DNA of 64,000 bases from Clostridium intestinale DSM 6191. GTDB taxonomy: Bacteria; Bacillota; Clostridia; Clostridiales; Clostridiaceae. The position numbers and the translations under genes were made by a program. The stretch lies in the NCBI RefSeq assembly GCF_900130055.1, contig NZ_FQXU01000008.1, positions 62,001-126,000 of the forward strand, in the 5' to 3' direction. Positions within the stretch are counted from its first letter, which is position 1, and each line of letters begins with the position of its first letter. The notes below the pieces were generated by a model. That model had not been told where the DNA came from, ran no database searches, and saw nothing but the letters and a program-made list of their open reading frames with translations. This document shows positions 46,959 through 55,641 of this stretch, piece after piece.

Positions 46959-47324
46959 ATGGAGTTAGTATATAAAACAGTTATAACAAATATCGGAAAA
47001 AATGCTAAGGAATTTTTCTCTCATAATATGTTCATTACTTTTAAAGGAGATGCTCCAGAGGAGCTTATAGATTATTGTTTTATTCATGATGAAAATGTGC
47101 TATACACTGATATTCATGAAAAAGATATTTTAAAGATTGATGGAAAAGCTTTTAAGATAACTGCAGTAGGAGAGGCTGTTAATCCTAATTTAAAAGAGTT
47201 AGGGCATATTACTCTCAAATTCACTGGTGAAGATGAAGCAAATGTTGCAGGTACGTTGTTTATTGAAAGTAGTGATATTCCTTCTATAGAGATAGGATCA
47301 GTTATAGAAATAGTAAGAGCATAA
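46959..47324 (+). CDS. srlB: PTS glucitol/sorbitol subunit IIA (SrlB)
   Basis: SrlB carries the first phosphate from HPr to the IIB domain. The 121-aa protein has the family core MFITFKGDAPEELIDYCFIH and ends with IEIGSVIEIVRA. It sits between the transporter genes and the dehydrogenase, the standard place. GAAAGGA precedes the ATG. Confidence 0.93.
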   Translation: MELVYKTVITNIGKNAKEFFSHNMFITFKGDAPEELIDYCFIHDENVLYTDIHEKDILKIDGKAFKITAVGEAVNPNLKELGHITLKFTGEDEANVAGTLFIESSDIPSIEIGSVIEIVRA

Positions 47325-47340
47325 TAAGGGGGAATTATAG

Positions 47341-48147
47341 ATGGAAAATAACAGAACATGGTTAGGTATTGAAAATAATGTAGTAATAGTAACTGGAGGA
47401 GCATCAGGCATAGGCAAGCATATTGCGAAACAGCTTATAGATGCAGGAGCAAAAGTTGTTGTAAGTGACTTAAGTGTAGAGACAGGAGAAGGTGAAGATA
47501 GAGTCTTTAATGTAAAATGTGATATAACTAAAAAAGAGAGTGTAGAAAAAATGGTTAAAACCATCCTTGATAAATACGGGAAAATAGATGCTCTCGTAAA
47601 TAACGCAGGAGTTAATTTGCCAAGACTATTGGTAGATTTGAAGGGGCAAAAACCAGAATATGAATTAAATGAAAAAGATTTTGATTTTATGGTTGCAGTT
47701 AATCAAAAAGGATTATTTTTCTGTACTCAAGCTGTTGTAAAACAAATGCTTAAACAGAACAAAGGAACAATAATAAATATAACATCAGAAGCTGGTATGG
47801 AAGGGTCAGCAGGGCAAAGTTGTTATTCAGCTACAAAGGGAGCCGTAAATGGATTTACTAGATCATGGGCAAAAGAGCTTGGAGCATATAACATCAGAGT
47901 AGTTGGTGTTGCACCGGGAATTAATGAACCTACAGGGCTTACTTCACCAGCATATAATGAAGCCTTAGCATATACAAGAGGAGTAAAACCAGATCAGTTA
48001 AATACTGATTACAGTAAAGTAATTCCACTAGGAAGAGCGGGAAAGTTAGATGATATAGGTAATTTAGTTACTTATCTAATATCAGATAGAGCTGATTATA
48101 TCACAGGTACAACTGTAAATATATCAGGTGGAAAATCAAGAGGATAA
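47341..48147 (+). CDS. srlD: Sorbitol-6-phosphate 2-dehydrogenase
   Basis: SrlD oxidises sorbitol 6-phosphate to fructose 6-phosphate with NAD+. It is a short-chain dehydrogenase: TGGASGIGK cofactor loop, NNAG, a Ser in NITSEA, and the catalytic Tyr-x3-Lys in CYSATKGAV near residue 161-165. It has 268 aa. GGGGG lies ahead of the ATG and it ends the sorbitol operon. Confidence 0.95.
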   Translation: MENNRTWLGIENNVVIVTGGASGIGKHIAKQLIDAGAKVVVSDLSVETGEGEDRVFNVKCDITKKESVEKMVKTILDKYGKIDALVNNAGVNLPRLLVDLKGQKPEYELNEKDFDFMVAVNQKGLFFCTQAVVKQMLKQNKGTIINITSEAGMEGSAGQSCYSATKGAVNGFTRSWAKELGAYNIRVVGVAPGINEPTGLTSPAYNEALAYTRGVKPDQLNTDYSKVIPLGRAGKLDDIGNLVTYLISDRADYITGTTVNISGGKSRG

Positions 48148-48190
48148 TTTTAAATGATTAGTTATTAAATCATTTAAAAGGGAAAAGAAA

Positions 48191-48259
48191 ATGTTCAAGT
48201 TTAAACTTTATATAAATAACCTTCGGCAAAAGGTTAAAAAGAAACGGCAAATTTCTTAA
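48191..48259 (+). CDS. Possible 22-aa basic peptide
   Basis: ATG 48191 follows AAGGGAAAAG and opens a 22-codon frame rich in Lys and Arg (about 9 of 22). It lies between an AT-rich hairpin (48148-48179, no T-run) and the next terminator. It may be chance; the remaining intergenic bases (48148-48352) show nothing else. Confidence 0.2.
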   Translation: MFKFKLYINNLRQKVKKKRQIS

Positions 48260-48313
48260 ACAATACAAATTAATCAAAACAAATCTTTCCCCAATTAGAT
48301 TATAGCATAAAAT

Positions 48314-48347
48314 TAAGCGAGCAGGTTATTGCTCGCTTATCTTTATG
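48314..48347. terminator. Bidirectional terminator between srl operon and ABC-F gene
   Basis: AAGCGAGCA (48314-48322) pairs perfectly with TGCTCGCTT (48329-48337). Short T-rich tracts lie on both sides, and convergent genes end on both sides. Confidence 0.75.
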
Positions 48348-48352
48348 TTATA

Positions 48353-49939
48353 TTATTTTTTCCACTCTAAGTATTCATCGTAAGACATTTGCTTATCTAT
48401 GATAGTTCCTTCAGGAGTTACTTCAATGATTCTGTTTGCTATAGTTTCTATAAATTGATGGTCATGAGATGTGAATAATAAATTACTCTTGTAATCTCTT
48501 AAACCATTATTTACAGCAGTTATAGATTCAAGGTCTAAGTGGTTTGTAGGCTGGTCTAAAATAAGTACATTAGCACTTGATAGCATCATTTTAGATAACA
48601 TACATCTAACCTTTTCTCCTCCAGATAAAACTTTAGCTTCTTTAAGAGCTTCATCTCCAGAGAATAACATTCTTCCTAAAAATCCTCTTAAATAACTTTC
48701 AGATTTTTCATCAGAATATTGTCTTAACCAATCAACTAAGTTTAGATTTACATCATTAAAGAACTGCGAGTTATCTTTAGGGAAATATGATTTAGTTATA
48801 GTTACTCCCCATTTGAAATCTCCAGCATCTGCTTCTAATTCATCCATAAGGATTTTAAATAAGGTTGTTATACCTATTTCATCACCTACGAAAGCTATTT
48901 TGTCTCCTTTGTTTACAAAGAAGTTTACATTATCTAATACTTTAACTCCATCTATAGATTTAGTTAGTCCTTCAATTCTAAGAATATCATTACCAACTTC
49001 TCTTTCTGGTTTAAAACCAACGAAAGGATATCTTCTGCTAGATGGTTGAATGTCATCTAAAGTTATTTTATCAAGAAGTTTCTTACGAGAAGTAGCTTGT
49101 TTAGATTTAGAAGCATTAGCACTAAATCTGGCTATAAATTCTTGTAATTCTTTTATCTTTTCTTCTTTCTTCTTGTTTTGATCCTTAGACATTTGTAATG
49201 CAAGTTGGCTTGATTCATACCAGAAATCATAGTTACCTACATATAATTTAATCTTACCAAAGTCAACGTCAGCCATGTGAGTACATACTTTGTTTAAGAA
49301 GTGTCTATCATGGGATACAACTATAACTGTTCCTTCAAAGTTTATTAAGAACTCTTCTAACCAGTTAATTGATTTAATATCTAAGTGGTTAGTAGGCTCA
49401 TCTAGGATAAGTATACCTGGGTTTCCGAATAAAGCTTGAGCTAATAAAACTTTAATTTTATCTCCACCAGTAAGTTCTGAAACTTTCTTATCGTGAAGAT
49501 CTGTAGTAATTCCTAAACCTTGTAATAAAGATGAAGCATCAGATTCTGCTTCCCAACCATTTAGGTCAGCAAATTCACCTTCAAGTTCAGAGGCTTTTAT
49601 ACCATCTTCGTCTGAGAAATCTGGTTTTGCATAAAGCTCATCCTTTTCTCTCATTATTTCATAAAGTCTTTCATTTCCTCTTATAACAGTTTCAAGAACA
49701 AGGTATTCATCATATTCATAATGGTCCTGTTTTAAAACGGACATTCTAATATCCTTTGGAATAGATACATCTCCTGTATTAGGTTGAACATCACCAGATA
49801 AAACCTTTAAAAAGGTACTTTTACCTGCTCCGTTAGCACCTATAACTCCATAACAGTTTCCAGGAGTAAATTTGATATTTACATCTTCAAATAGTTTTTT
49901 GTCGCCATATCTTAAGCTTACATTAGTTACTGTAATCAA
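48353..49939 (-). CDS. ABC-F family ATPase, YbiT/YkpA type
   Basis: Two ABC ATPase domains lie in one chain with no membrane helices: Walker A GANGAGKST, then signature LTGGDKIKVLLAQ and LILDEPTNHLDI in the first; signature LSGGEKVR and LILDQPTNHLD in the second. The linker between them (about residues 240-290) is Lys-rich and helical. ABC-F proteins act on the ribosome, in translation control or antibiotic protection; the YbiT/YkpA group is mostly housekeeping. The second Walker A is degenerate (VGDEIGITTL), and the second Walker B has Gln in place of Glu. It has 528 aa and is monocistronic. Confidence 0.9.
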   Translation of the reverse strand: MITVTNVSLRYGDKKLFEDVNIKFTPGNCYGVIGANGAGKSTFLKVLSGDVQPNTGDVSIPKDIRMSVLKQDHYEYDEYLVLETVIRGNERLYEIMREKDELYAKPDFSDEDGIKASELEGEFADLNGWEAESDASSLLQGLGITTDLHDKKVSELTGGDKIKVLLAQALFGNPGILILDEPTNHLDIKSINWLEEFLINFEGTVIVVSHDRHFLNKVCTHMADVDFGKIKLYVGNYDFWYESSQLALQMSKDQNKKKEEKIKELQEFIARFSANASKSKQATSRKKLLDKITLDDIQPSSRRYPFVGFKPEREVGNDILRIEGLTKSIDGVKVLDNVNFFVNKGDKIAFVGDEIGITTLFKILMDELEADAGDFKWGVTITKSYFPKDNSQFFNDVNLNLVDWLRQYSDEKSESYLRGFLGRMLFSGDEALKEAKVLSGGEKVRCMLSKMMLSSANVLILDQPTNHLDLESITAVNNGLRDYKSNLLFTSHDHQFIETIANRIIEVTPEGTIIDKQMSYDEYLEWKK

Positions 49940-50118
49940 TACTTCTCATTCCTTTTCATTTATATTTACGCTATCCGCAATAGTATAACATAATAATTGA
50001 AAATTTTCATCAAATAATTAATGGTAGAATTAAATTTCATCATATGAAAACTACTTGGTATTTTTAAAGAGCTATGTGATAATAAAACTAGTTTCTATAG
50101 TATATGGGGAGGTAATTT

Positions 50119-50928
50119 ATGTATAAATTAATAGCGATGGATATGGATGGAACTCTTCTAAAAGATGATAAAAGCATATCTGAAAGAACAAAAAATGCAA
50201 TAAAAAAAGCCAAGGCAAAAGGTGTAAAAGTAGTTTTGGCCTCAGGTAGATCTATAGATGGAATATATGGATACCTTAAGGATTTAGATTTAATATCTGA
50301 TGGAGATTATGTATTAAGTTATAACGGAGCATTAATTCAAAATACTGAGACAAAAGAAATAATAAACTTTAAAGCTCTATCAGGAAAAGATGGAAAGATA
50401 CTTCGTAAGGTTAGTAAAGATGTGGGAGTTAACATATTAGGAATATCATTGAAAAATGGTTTATTTACGCCTAAAAATACAAGATATACTCAGCAAGTAG
50501 CTGATAGAAATTGTCTAAAGCTAACAGTAAAAGAGTTAGATGAAGTAGACGAGGATGATGAAATAGGAAAGTTTATGATGATTGATGAGCCAGAAGTTTT
50601 AAACAAGGCTATAGAGTTACTTCCTAAAGAATTATATGAACAATATAGTATACTTAGAAGTAATGTTGCTTTTTTAGAATTTGTGCACAAAGATTGTAAT
50701 AAAGGTGCTGGAGTAAAAGCTTTAGCAGATTATCTAGGAATAGATAAAAGCGAGGTTATCTGTGTTGGAGATGAAGGTAATGATAAACATATGATTGAGT
50801 TTGCTGGATTAGGGGTAGCTATGGGGAATGCAACAGAAGAAATTAAATCTATAGCTCAGTATGTTACATTATCTAATGAAGAAGATGGAGTAGCACAATT
50901 AATAGAAAAGTTTATATTAGAAGATTAA
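50119..50928 (+). CDS. Cof-type HAD-IIB phosphatase
   Basis: HAD hydrolase with motif 1 MDMDGTLLKDD (nucleophile Asp near residue 8), motif 2 LASGRS, motif 3 lysine in NKGAGVKAL and motif 4 VGDEGNDKHMI. The large C2-type cap between motifs 2 and 3 marks the Cof/YidA group, which acts on sugar phosphates, flavin mononucleotide or similar; the substrate is unknown. It has 269 aa. GGGGAGG lies 8 bases before the ATG; a terminator follows. Confidence 0.92.
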   Translation: MYKLIAMDMDGTLLKDDKSISERTKNAIKKAKAKGVKVVLASGRSIDGIYGYLKDLDLISDGDYVLSYNGALIQNTETKEIINFKALSGKDGKILRKVSKDVGVNILGISLKNGLFTPKNTRYTQQVADRNCLKLTVKELDEVDEDDEIGKFMMIDEPEVLNKAIELLPKELYEQYSILRSNVAFLEFVHKDCNKGAGVKALADYLGIDKSEVICVGDEGNDKHMIEFAGLGVAMGNATEEIKSIAQYVTLSNEEDGVAQLIEKFILED

Positions 50929-50937
50929 TATTTTTAG

Positions 50938-50967
50938 GATTGGAGCAATAATTGTTCCAATCTTTTT
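50938..50967 (+). terminator. Terminator of Cof-type HAD gene
   Basis: GATTGGA (50938-50944) pairs with TCCAATC (50956-50962), with further pairing inward, followed by TTTTT. Confidence 0.8.
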
Positions 50968-51017
50968 AATTTATATTATAATGGTAGTTAATAAAATATT
51001 CATATTTGGAGGAGTAC

Positions 51018-51335
51018 ATGGAACATTTTGTATCTTTACTTATAAACTATACTATACATTTACTAGAAGCAATGGGAACTCTGGTAATTATTGTAGCAGC
51101 TATTAAAGCATTCTACCAATTTATACTAAGTTTGTTTAAAGAGAGAGATACACCTATAAAGGTGGACTTAGCTAAAGCTCTAACTTTGGCACTTGAATTC
51201 AAGTTAGCAAGTGAAATATTAAAGACTGTAATAGTTAGAACTCTAGATGAGATGTACATATTAGCAGCGATTATTATACTTAGAGCAATATTAACATTTG
51301 TAATACATTGGGAAATAAAAACTGATGGTCATTAA
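51018..51335 (+). CDS. DUF1622 membrane protein
   Basis: The 105-aa protein has three membrane helices (about residues 5-35, 55-75 and 80-98) and the central VDLAKALTLALEFKLASEIL segment typical of DUF1622. No function is established for the family. The ATG at 51018 follows TTTGGAGGAG; the longer frame from 51006 starts inside that site. It is monocistronic, with a terminator 12 bases after the stop. Confidence 0.85.
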   Translation: MEHFVSLLINYTIHLLEAMGTLVIIVAAIKAFYQFILSLFKERDTPIKVDLAKALTLALEFKLASEILKTVIVRTLDEMYILAAIIILRAILTFVIHWEIKTDGH

Positions 51336-51346
51336 GTGAGTAAGAG

Positions 51347-51372
51347 AGACTTCTATTAAGAAGTCTTTTTTT
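51347..51372 (+). terminator. Terminator of DUF1622 gene
   Basis: AGACTTCT (51347-51354) pairs perfectly with AGAAGTCT (51359-51366), with seven T. Confidence 0.88.
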
Positions 51373-51582
51373 CATTTTCAACAATTATGCATTAATTAAA
51401 CAAAACTTAAGAGTAAAATATGATTTTGGATTGAATTTTCAAGTTTTACTATAAAAAATTGAATAATCTGAAACTTCAAGCCTAAAGCTGGTGAAAAGGT
51501 TGTCATAAGATGAAAGATTTATTAGAATGATGTTGATGAATTGAATTAATGTAAATTTGAAAAGAAATGGAGGAAGCAATTA

Positions 51583-51906
51583 ATGACTGAATTAGAAATG
51601 GTAGTAATGAATTTAATAATAAATGCTGGAGATGCAAAAGCAAGTGCATATGAAGCTCTTGAAAAAGTAAATGAAGGTAAATACGAAGAAGCAAATGAAC
51701 TAATGGAAAAAGCAGATGAGGCTCTAGAGGTTGCACATAATGCTCAGACAAGCTTATTACAAAAAGAAGCTGCTGGAGAGAAAACAGAGATAGGCGTATT
51801 ATTTGTACATGCTCAAGATCATTTGATGACAGCTATAAGTGAAAAAAATCTTATTGGGCAGATCATTGAATTAAGAAAGATTGTTAACACATTAGTTAAA
51901 AACTAA
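51583..51906 (+). CDS. PTS cellobiose/lactose-type subunit IIA
   Basis: This small helical protein forms trimers and passes phosphate to IIB. The active histidine lies in FVHAQDHLMTA near residue 76-80. It has 107 aa, normal for the Lac family. TGGAGG precedes the ATG. It opens a four-gene unit with IIB, IIC and a GH4 glycosidase. No regulator gene is adjacent upstream; the 210-base leader (51373-51582) holds a weak promoter candidate TTGGAT at 51426. Confidence 0.93.
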   Translation: MTELEMVVMNLIINAGDAKASAYEALEKVNEGKYEEANELMEKADEALEVAHNAQTSLLQKEAAGEKTEIGVLFVHAQDHLMTAISEKNLIGQIIELRKIVNTLVKN

Positions 51907-51968
51907 TTTTTATTAGTTTATATATAAGTATTTATCTAAAATAATTTTTGGAAGGTGAGGTGATAGAT

Positions 51969-52280
51969 ATGATTAAAATAACATTATTTTGCGCTGCAGG
52001 AATGTCAACAAGCGTTTTAGTTTCAAAAATGCAAGAAGCAGCAAAAGTAAAAGGTGTCGAAGCAAGGATAGAAGCATTTCCAGAATCAACTATGTCTAAG
52101 AAATTAGAAGAAGGTATAGATGTGGCTTTGTTAGGTCCGCAGGTTAGATATAAATTACCAGCAGCTAAGAAACTTTGCGCTGCAAAAGGAGTTCCAATCG
52201 ATGTGATTAATTCTGTTGATTATGGAATGATGAAAGGGGACAAGGTCTTAGATTTCGCATTAAAAATGTTAGGAAAATAA
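51969..52280 (+). CDS. PTS cellobiose-type subunit IIB
   Basis: IIB carries the phospho-cysteine, Cys8 in KITLFCAAGMSTS, that phosphorylates the incoming sugar. It has 103 aa. The ATG at 51969 follows GGAAGGTGAGG; the frame extends back to 51948 within the site. GPQVRYK and the C-terminal LDFALKML are family-typical. Confidence 0.94.
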   Translation: MIKITLFCAAGMSTSVLVSKMQEAAKVKGVEARIEAFPESTMSKKLEEGIDVALLGPQVRYKLPAAKKLCAAKGVPIDVINSVDYGMMKGDKVLDFALKMLGK

Positions 52281-52343
52281 AAATCAGCAATTATAGAAAC
52301 TTAATTATTTTAAAAAATTTATTTACTCAAGGAGGATTTAAAA

Positions 52344-53696
52344 ATGGACAAATCTTCAAATTTCTCAGAAAAGATAATAGAAGGTGTAATGAAATTTGTT
52401 AGTTTAAAAGGTGTAGTAGCAGTAAAAGACGGTATAATGTATACGTTACCTCTTACTTTAATAGGATCAGTTTTCTTATTACTTGCTCAACTTCCTATAC
52501 CAGCATTCAATAATTGGATGGCAGCTCAATTCGGAAAGAATTGGACAGCTCCATTATTACAAGCATATAATTCAAGCTTTAATATTTTAGCAGTCTTTGC
52601 TGTATTTGGTATAGCATATATATATGTTAAAAATGAAGATTACGAACCTGTAGCAGCAGGAATAATAGCAGAAGTTGTATTTTTCTTAACTTTAGATCAA
52701 TTTTCAAGTGTAACAGATCCTACTACTAAGGCTGTAACAACAGTTACAGGGGTTATACCTAGAACTTGGCTAGGTGGTAAGGGTATGGTTGCAGCTATCA
52801 TAATTGGTTTAATCGTAGGTTGGGTATATACTTGGTTCTTAAGAAAGAAGATAACAATAAAACTACCAGATGGTGTTCCAGCAGGGGTTTCAAACCAATT
52901 TGCAGCTTTAATACCAGGATTAGTTATAATTGTTGGAGCAACTGTAGTTTATCAATTCTTTAAAGTTGCTTTAAATACTACTTTAATCGAATGGATATAT
53001 AAAGTGCTTCAAACTCCACTTCAAGGTTTCTCAGACTCATTTGTAGGAGCTCTTGTATTAGGATTCCTTGTGCCATTCTTCTGGTGGTTTGGAGTTCATG
53101 GATCACAAATAGTTGGAAGCGTATTTACAGCATTAACAACTGCTAATATGGCAACTAACCAATCAATAATAGAAGCAGGACAAGAATTAACAATAGCAAA
53201 TGGAGCAACAGTAGTTACTGAGCAATTTAGATCGTTATTCTTACAGTTTGGTGGTTCAGGATTAACTTTAGGATTAGTGTTTGCAATGTTAATTGCAGGA
53301 AAATCAGCACAATCTAAATCATTAGGTAAAATAGCTCTAGTACCTGGGTTATTTAATATTAATGAACCAGTTATATTCGGTTTCCCAATAGTAATGAATC
53401 CATTAATGTTTGTACCTTTTGTTGCCGCACCAACAGTAACAGCTATTATTTGTTATTTAGCTATAAAGACAGGAATGGTACCTCCATTCTCAGGTGTAAC
53501 AGTTCCTTGGACAACTCCACCTATAATATCAGGTTTATTGGTTTTAGGATGGAGAGGTGCATTATTGCAAGCAATTATTATGGTAATTTCAACAGTTATA
53601 TACTTCCCGTTCTTTAAGAAACAAGATGCTATAAATCTTAAACAAGAACAAGAAGCAGCAGAAGAAACAGCAGTTTCTGATTCTGTAGAAATGTAA
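52344..53696 (+). CDS. PTS cellobiose-type subunit IIC
   Basis: This membrane permease of the Lac/Cel family has about ten helices. Recognisable segments include MYTLPLTLIGSVFLLL, WWFGVHGSQIVGS, and FNINEPVIFGFPIV, which lines the sugar site. It has 450 aa. AAGGAGG lies before the ATG. A hairpin with T-run follows it and may reduce transcription of the glycosidase gene. Confidence 0.95.
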   Translation: MDKSSNFSEKIIEGVMKFVSLKGVVAVKDGIMYTLPLTLIGSVFLLLAQLPIPAFNNWMAAQFGKNWTAPLLQAYNSSFNILAVFAVFGIAYIYVKNEDYEPVAAGIIAEVVFFLTLDQFSSVTDPTTKAVTTVTGVIPRTWLGGKGMVAAIIIGLIVGWVYTWFLRKKITIKLPDGVPAGVSNQFAALIPGLVIIVGATVVYQFFKVALNTTLIEWIYKVLQTPLQGFSDSFVGALVLGFLVPFFWWFGVHGSQIVGSVFTALTTANMATNQSIIEAGQELTIANGATVVTEQFRSLFLQFGGSGLTLGLVFAMLIAGKSAQSKSLGKIALVPGLFNINEPVIFGFPIVMNPLMFVPFVAAPTVTAIICYLAIKTGMVPPFSGVTVPWTTPPIISGLLVLGWRGALLQAIIMVISTVIYFPFFKKQDAINLKQEQEAAEETAVSDSVEM

Positions 53697-53713
53697 AATT
53701 ATATATGTATTTT

Positions 53714-53744
53714 AATGACAAGCTTAATTAGCTTGTCATTTTCA
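53714..53744 (+). terminator. Internal terminator/attenuator between IIC and GH4 genes
   Basis: ATGACAAGC (53715-53723) pairs perfectly with GCTTGTCAT (53731-53739), followed by TTTTC. It lies inside the apparent operon, 23 bases before the next ribosome binding site, so it may set the ratio of transporter to enzyme. Confidence 0.65.
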
Positions 53745-53766
53745 TAAATAAGAAGGAGGAATAACA

Positions 53767-55158
53767 ATGGGAAAAGGTAAAATTAAAATAGTTACAATAG
53801 GTGGAGGATCAAGTTATACTCCAGAATTAATTGAAGGATATATTAAAAGAAAAGATGAGCTTCCTATAGGAGAGATTTGGCTTGTTGATATTGAAGAGGG
53901 AAAGGAAAAGCTAGAAATAGTAGGAGCAATGGCTCAAAGAATGGTTAAAGCAGCAGGTCTTGATTGGAAGGTTTATTTAACATTAGATAGAAGAGAAGCC
54001 TTAAAAGATGCAGACTTTGTATCAACACAATTCCGTGTGGGACTTTTAGATGCAAGGATAAAAGATGAAAGAATTCCTCTAAGTCATGGGATAATAGGAC
54101 AAGAAACCAATGGAGCTGGTGGAATGTTTAAAGCTTTCAGAACCGTACCTGTAATTCTTGATATAGTAGAAGATATGAAAGAATTATGTCCTAATGCTTG
54201 GCTTATAAACTTTACAAATCCATCAGGAATGATTACAGAAGCAGTTATTAGATATGGTAAATGGGACAAAGTAGTAGGTTTATGTAACGTCCCTATATCA
54301 GCTAGAAAACTTGCTTCAAATGCTTTAGAAAAGAAAGAAGAAGATTTATATTTTAAATTTGCTGGATTAAATCATTTCCACTGGCATAGAGTTTGGGATA
54401 GACAAGGTAACGAACTAACAGCTGAAGCTATTGAAGGTTTATATGGAACAGAAAAAGACTTCATGCAAATGTATAAACCAGAACATGTTAAAGAGCAAGA
54501 AAAATTAGGGGTTGCTAATATTAAAAATATATCTTTTATGTCTCAACAGATAAGAGATCTTGGAATATTACCATGTTCATATCATCGTTATTACTATATA
54601 ACTGATGATATGTTAAAAGAAGAATTAGAGGACTTTAAAGATAACGGTACAAGAGCTGAGGTTGTTAAACGTACTGAAGCTGAATTATTTGAACTTTATA
54701 AAGATCCAAAACTTGACTATAAACCAGAACAACTTATGAAACGTGGGGGAGCATATTATAGTGATGCTGCTTGCGAAGTAATCAACTCTATTTATAATGA
54801 TAAAAGAACAGATATGGTTGTTAGTACAAAAAATAATGGAGCTATAAAAGATTTGCCAGATGATTGTGTAGTTGAAGTATCTTCTATAATCACAGCAGCA
54901 GGTCCTCAACCAATAGCATGGGGAGATTTCAAACCAGCAGCATCAGGAATGCTTCAAATAATGAAGGCAATGGAACTTACAACTATTGAGGCAGCTGTAA
55001 CAGGAAATTATGGAACAGCACTTCATGCTTTCACAATCAATCCATTAGTCCCAAGTGGAAAAATAGCTAGAGAATTATTAAATGAAATGTTATTAGCACA
55101 TAAAAAACACCTACCACAATTTGCTGAATCTATAAAGGAGATTGAAAAAGGGGAGTAA
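53767..55158 (+). CDS. GH4 6-phospho-beta-glucosidase
   Basis: GH4 enzymes cleave 6-phospho-glycosides by an oxidation-elimination route needing NAD+ and a divalent metal. The N-terminal Rossmann motif is IVTIGGGSSYTPELIEGY. The metal Cys lies in GLCNVPIS near residue 173, with the histidine in FAGLNHFHWHR. It has 463 aa. It follows the cellobiose PTS, so the substrate is likely 6-phospho-cellobiose or another beta-glucoside; the alpha or beta choice is taken from context. Confidence 0.92.
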   Translation: MGKGKIKIVTIGGGSSYTPELIEGYIKRKDELPIGEIWLVDIEEGKEKLEIVGAMAQRMVKAAGLDWKVYLTLDRREALKDADFVSTQFRVGLLDARIKDERIPLSHGIIGQETNGAGGMFKAFRTVPVILDIVEDMKELCPNAWLINFTNPSGMITEAVIRYGKWDKVVGLCNVPISARKLASNALEKKEEDLYFKFAGLNHFHWHRVWDRQGNELTAEAIEGLYGTEKDFMQMYKPEHVKEQEKLGVANIKNISFMSQQIRDLGILPCSYHRYYYITDDMLKEELEDFKDNGTRAEVVKRTEAELFELYKDPKLDYKPEQLMKRGGAYYSDAACEVINSIYNDKRTDMVVSTKNNGAIKDLPDDCVVEVSSIITAAGPQPIAWGDFKPAASGMLQIMKAMELTTIEAAVTGNYGTALHAFTINPLVPSGKIARELLNEMLLAHKKHLPQFAESIKEIEKGE

Positions 55159-55167
55159 TAATATATT

Positions 55168-55200
55168 AAAAACCACAGAATTTTTCTGTGGTTTTTATTT
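55168..55200 (+). terminator. Terminator after GH4 gene
   Basis: AAACCACAGA pairs with TCTGTGGTTT around 55170-55194, followed by TTTATTTTT. Confidence 0.85.
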
Positions 55201-55210
55201 TTAGAAATAC

Positions 55211-55262
55211 TTGACAATTTATCCACGACTACTGTACTATTTAATTAATACAGTAGTCGTGG
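55211..55262 (+). promoter_or_regulatory. Promoter and large operator of GntR-ABC operon
   Basis: TTGACA (55211-55216), 18 bases, TACTAT (55235-55240). Superimposed is a perfect inverted repeat with 14-bp arms: CCACGACTACTGTA (55223-55236) and TACAGTAGTCGTGG (55249-55262). One arm lies between -35 and -10, and the other covers the start region and the first bases of the ribosome binding site. Its core TGTA...TACA fits YtrA-type GntR operators, so autorepression is likely. Confidence 0.75.
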
Positions 55263-55273
55263 AGGTGAAAGAA

Positions 55274-55630
55274 ATAGATTTTGAATTTAATAATAGAGAA
55301 CCAATATACCTTCAAATAGTTAATTATATAAAAAAGAAGATAATCTCAGAGGAACTAGAGATGGGAGAGAAGCTAGAATCTGTAAGAGAGCTAGCCAGTA
55401 GATTAAAGGTTAATCCTAATACTATACAAAGGGTATATGGAGAGCTTGAACTAGAAAAACTCATATATACTCAAAGAGGGTTAGGTAAGTATGTAACTGA
55501 AGATAGAGAGATAATAGATAAATTAAAGAAAGAGAACGCAAAAGAACTTCTAGAATCCTTTATAACTAATATGAAGGAACTTGGTTTAAACAAAGAAGAA
55601 GTAGTGAATCTAATTAATGAGAAGTTTTAG
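55274..55630 (+). CDS. GntR-family regulator, YtrA type, possible ATA start
   Basis: This short winged-helix repressor begins DFEFNNREPIYLQIVNYIKK, with recognition region VRELASRLKVNPNTIQRVYGELE and a C-terminal dimer helix, as in the YtrA subgroup that controls neighbouring ABC transporters. There is no ATG; GTG 55259 and GTG 55265 overlap the ribosome binding site GGAGGTGA (55261-55268). The codon 5 bases later is ATA (55274), exactly as before the MarR gene. That start gives 118 aa. The next gene follows by 11 bases. Confidence 0.88.
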   Translation: MDFEFNNREPIYLQIVNYIKKKIISEELEMGEKLESVRELASRLKVNPNTIQRVYGELELEKLIYTQRGLGKYVTEDREIIDKLKKENAKELLESFITNMKELGLNKEEVVNLINEKF

Positions 55631-55641
55631 GGGGAGAATTT

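Noticed and set aside
48148-48179. AT-rich hairpin after srlD as a terminator
   Set aside because: The stem is almost pure A/T and no T-run follows; the GC-richer hairpin at 48314 is the better terminator.
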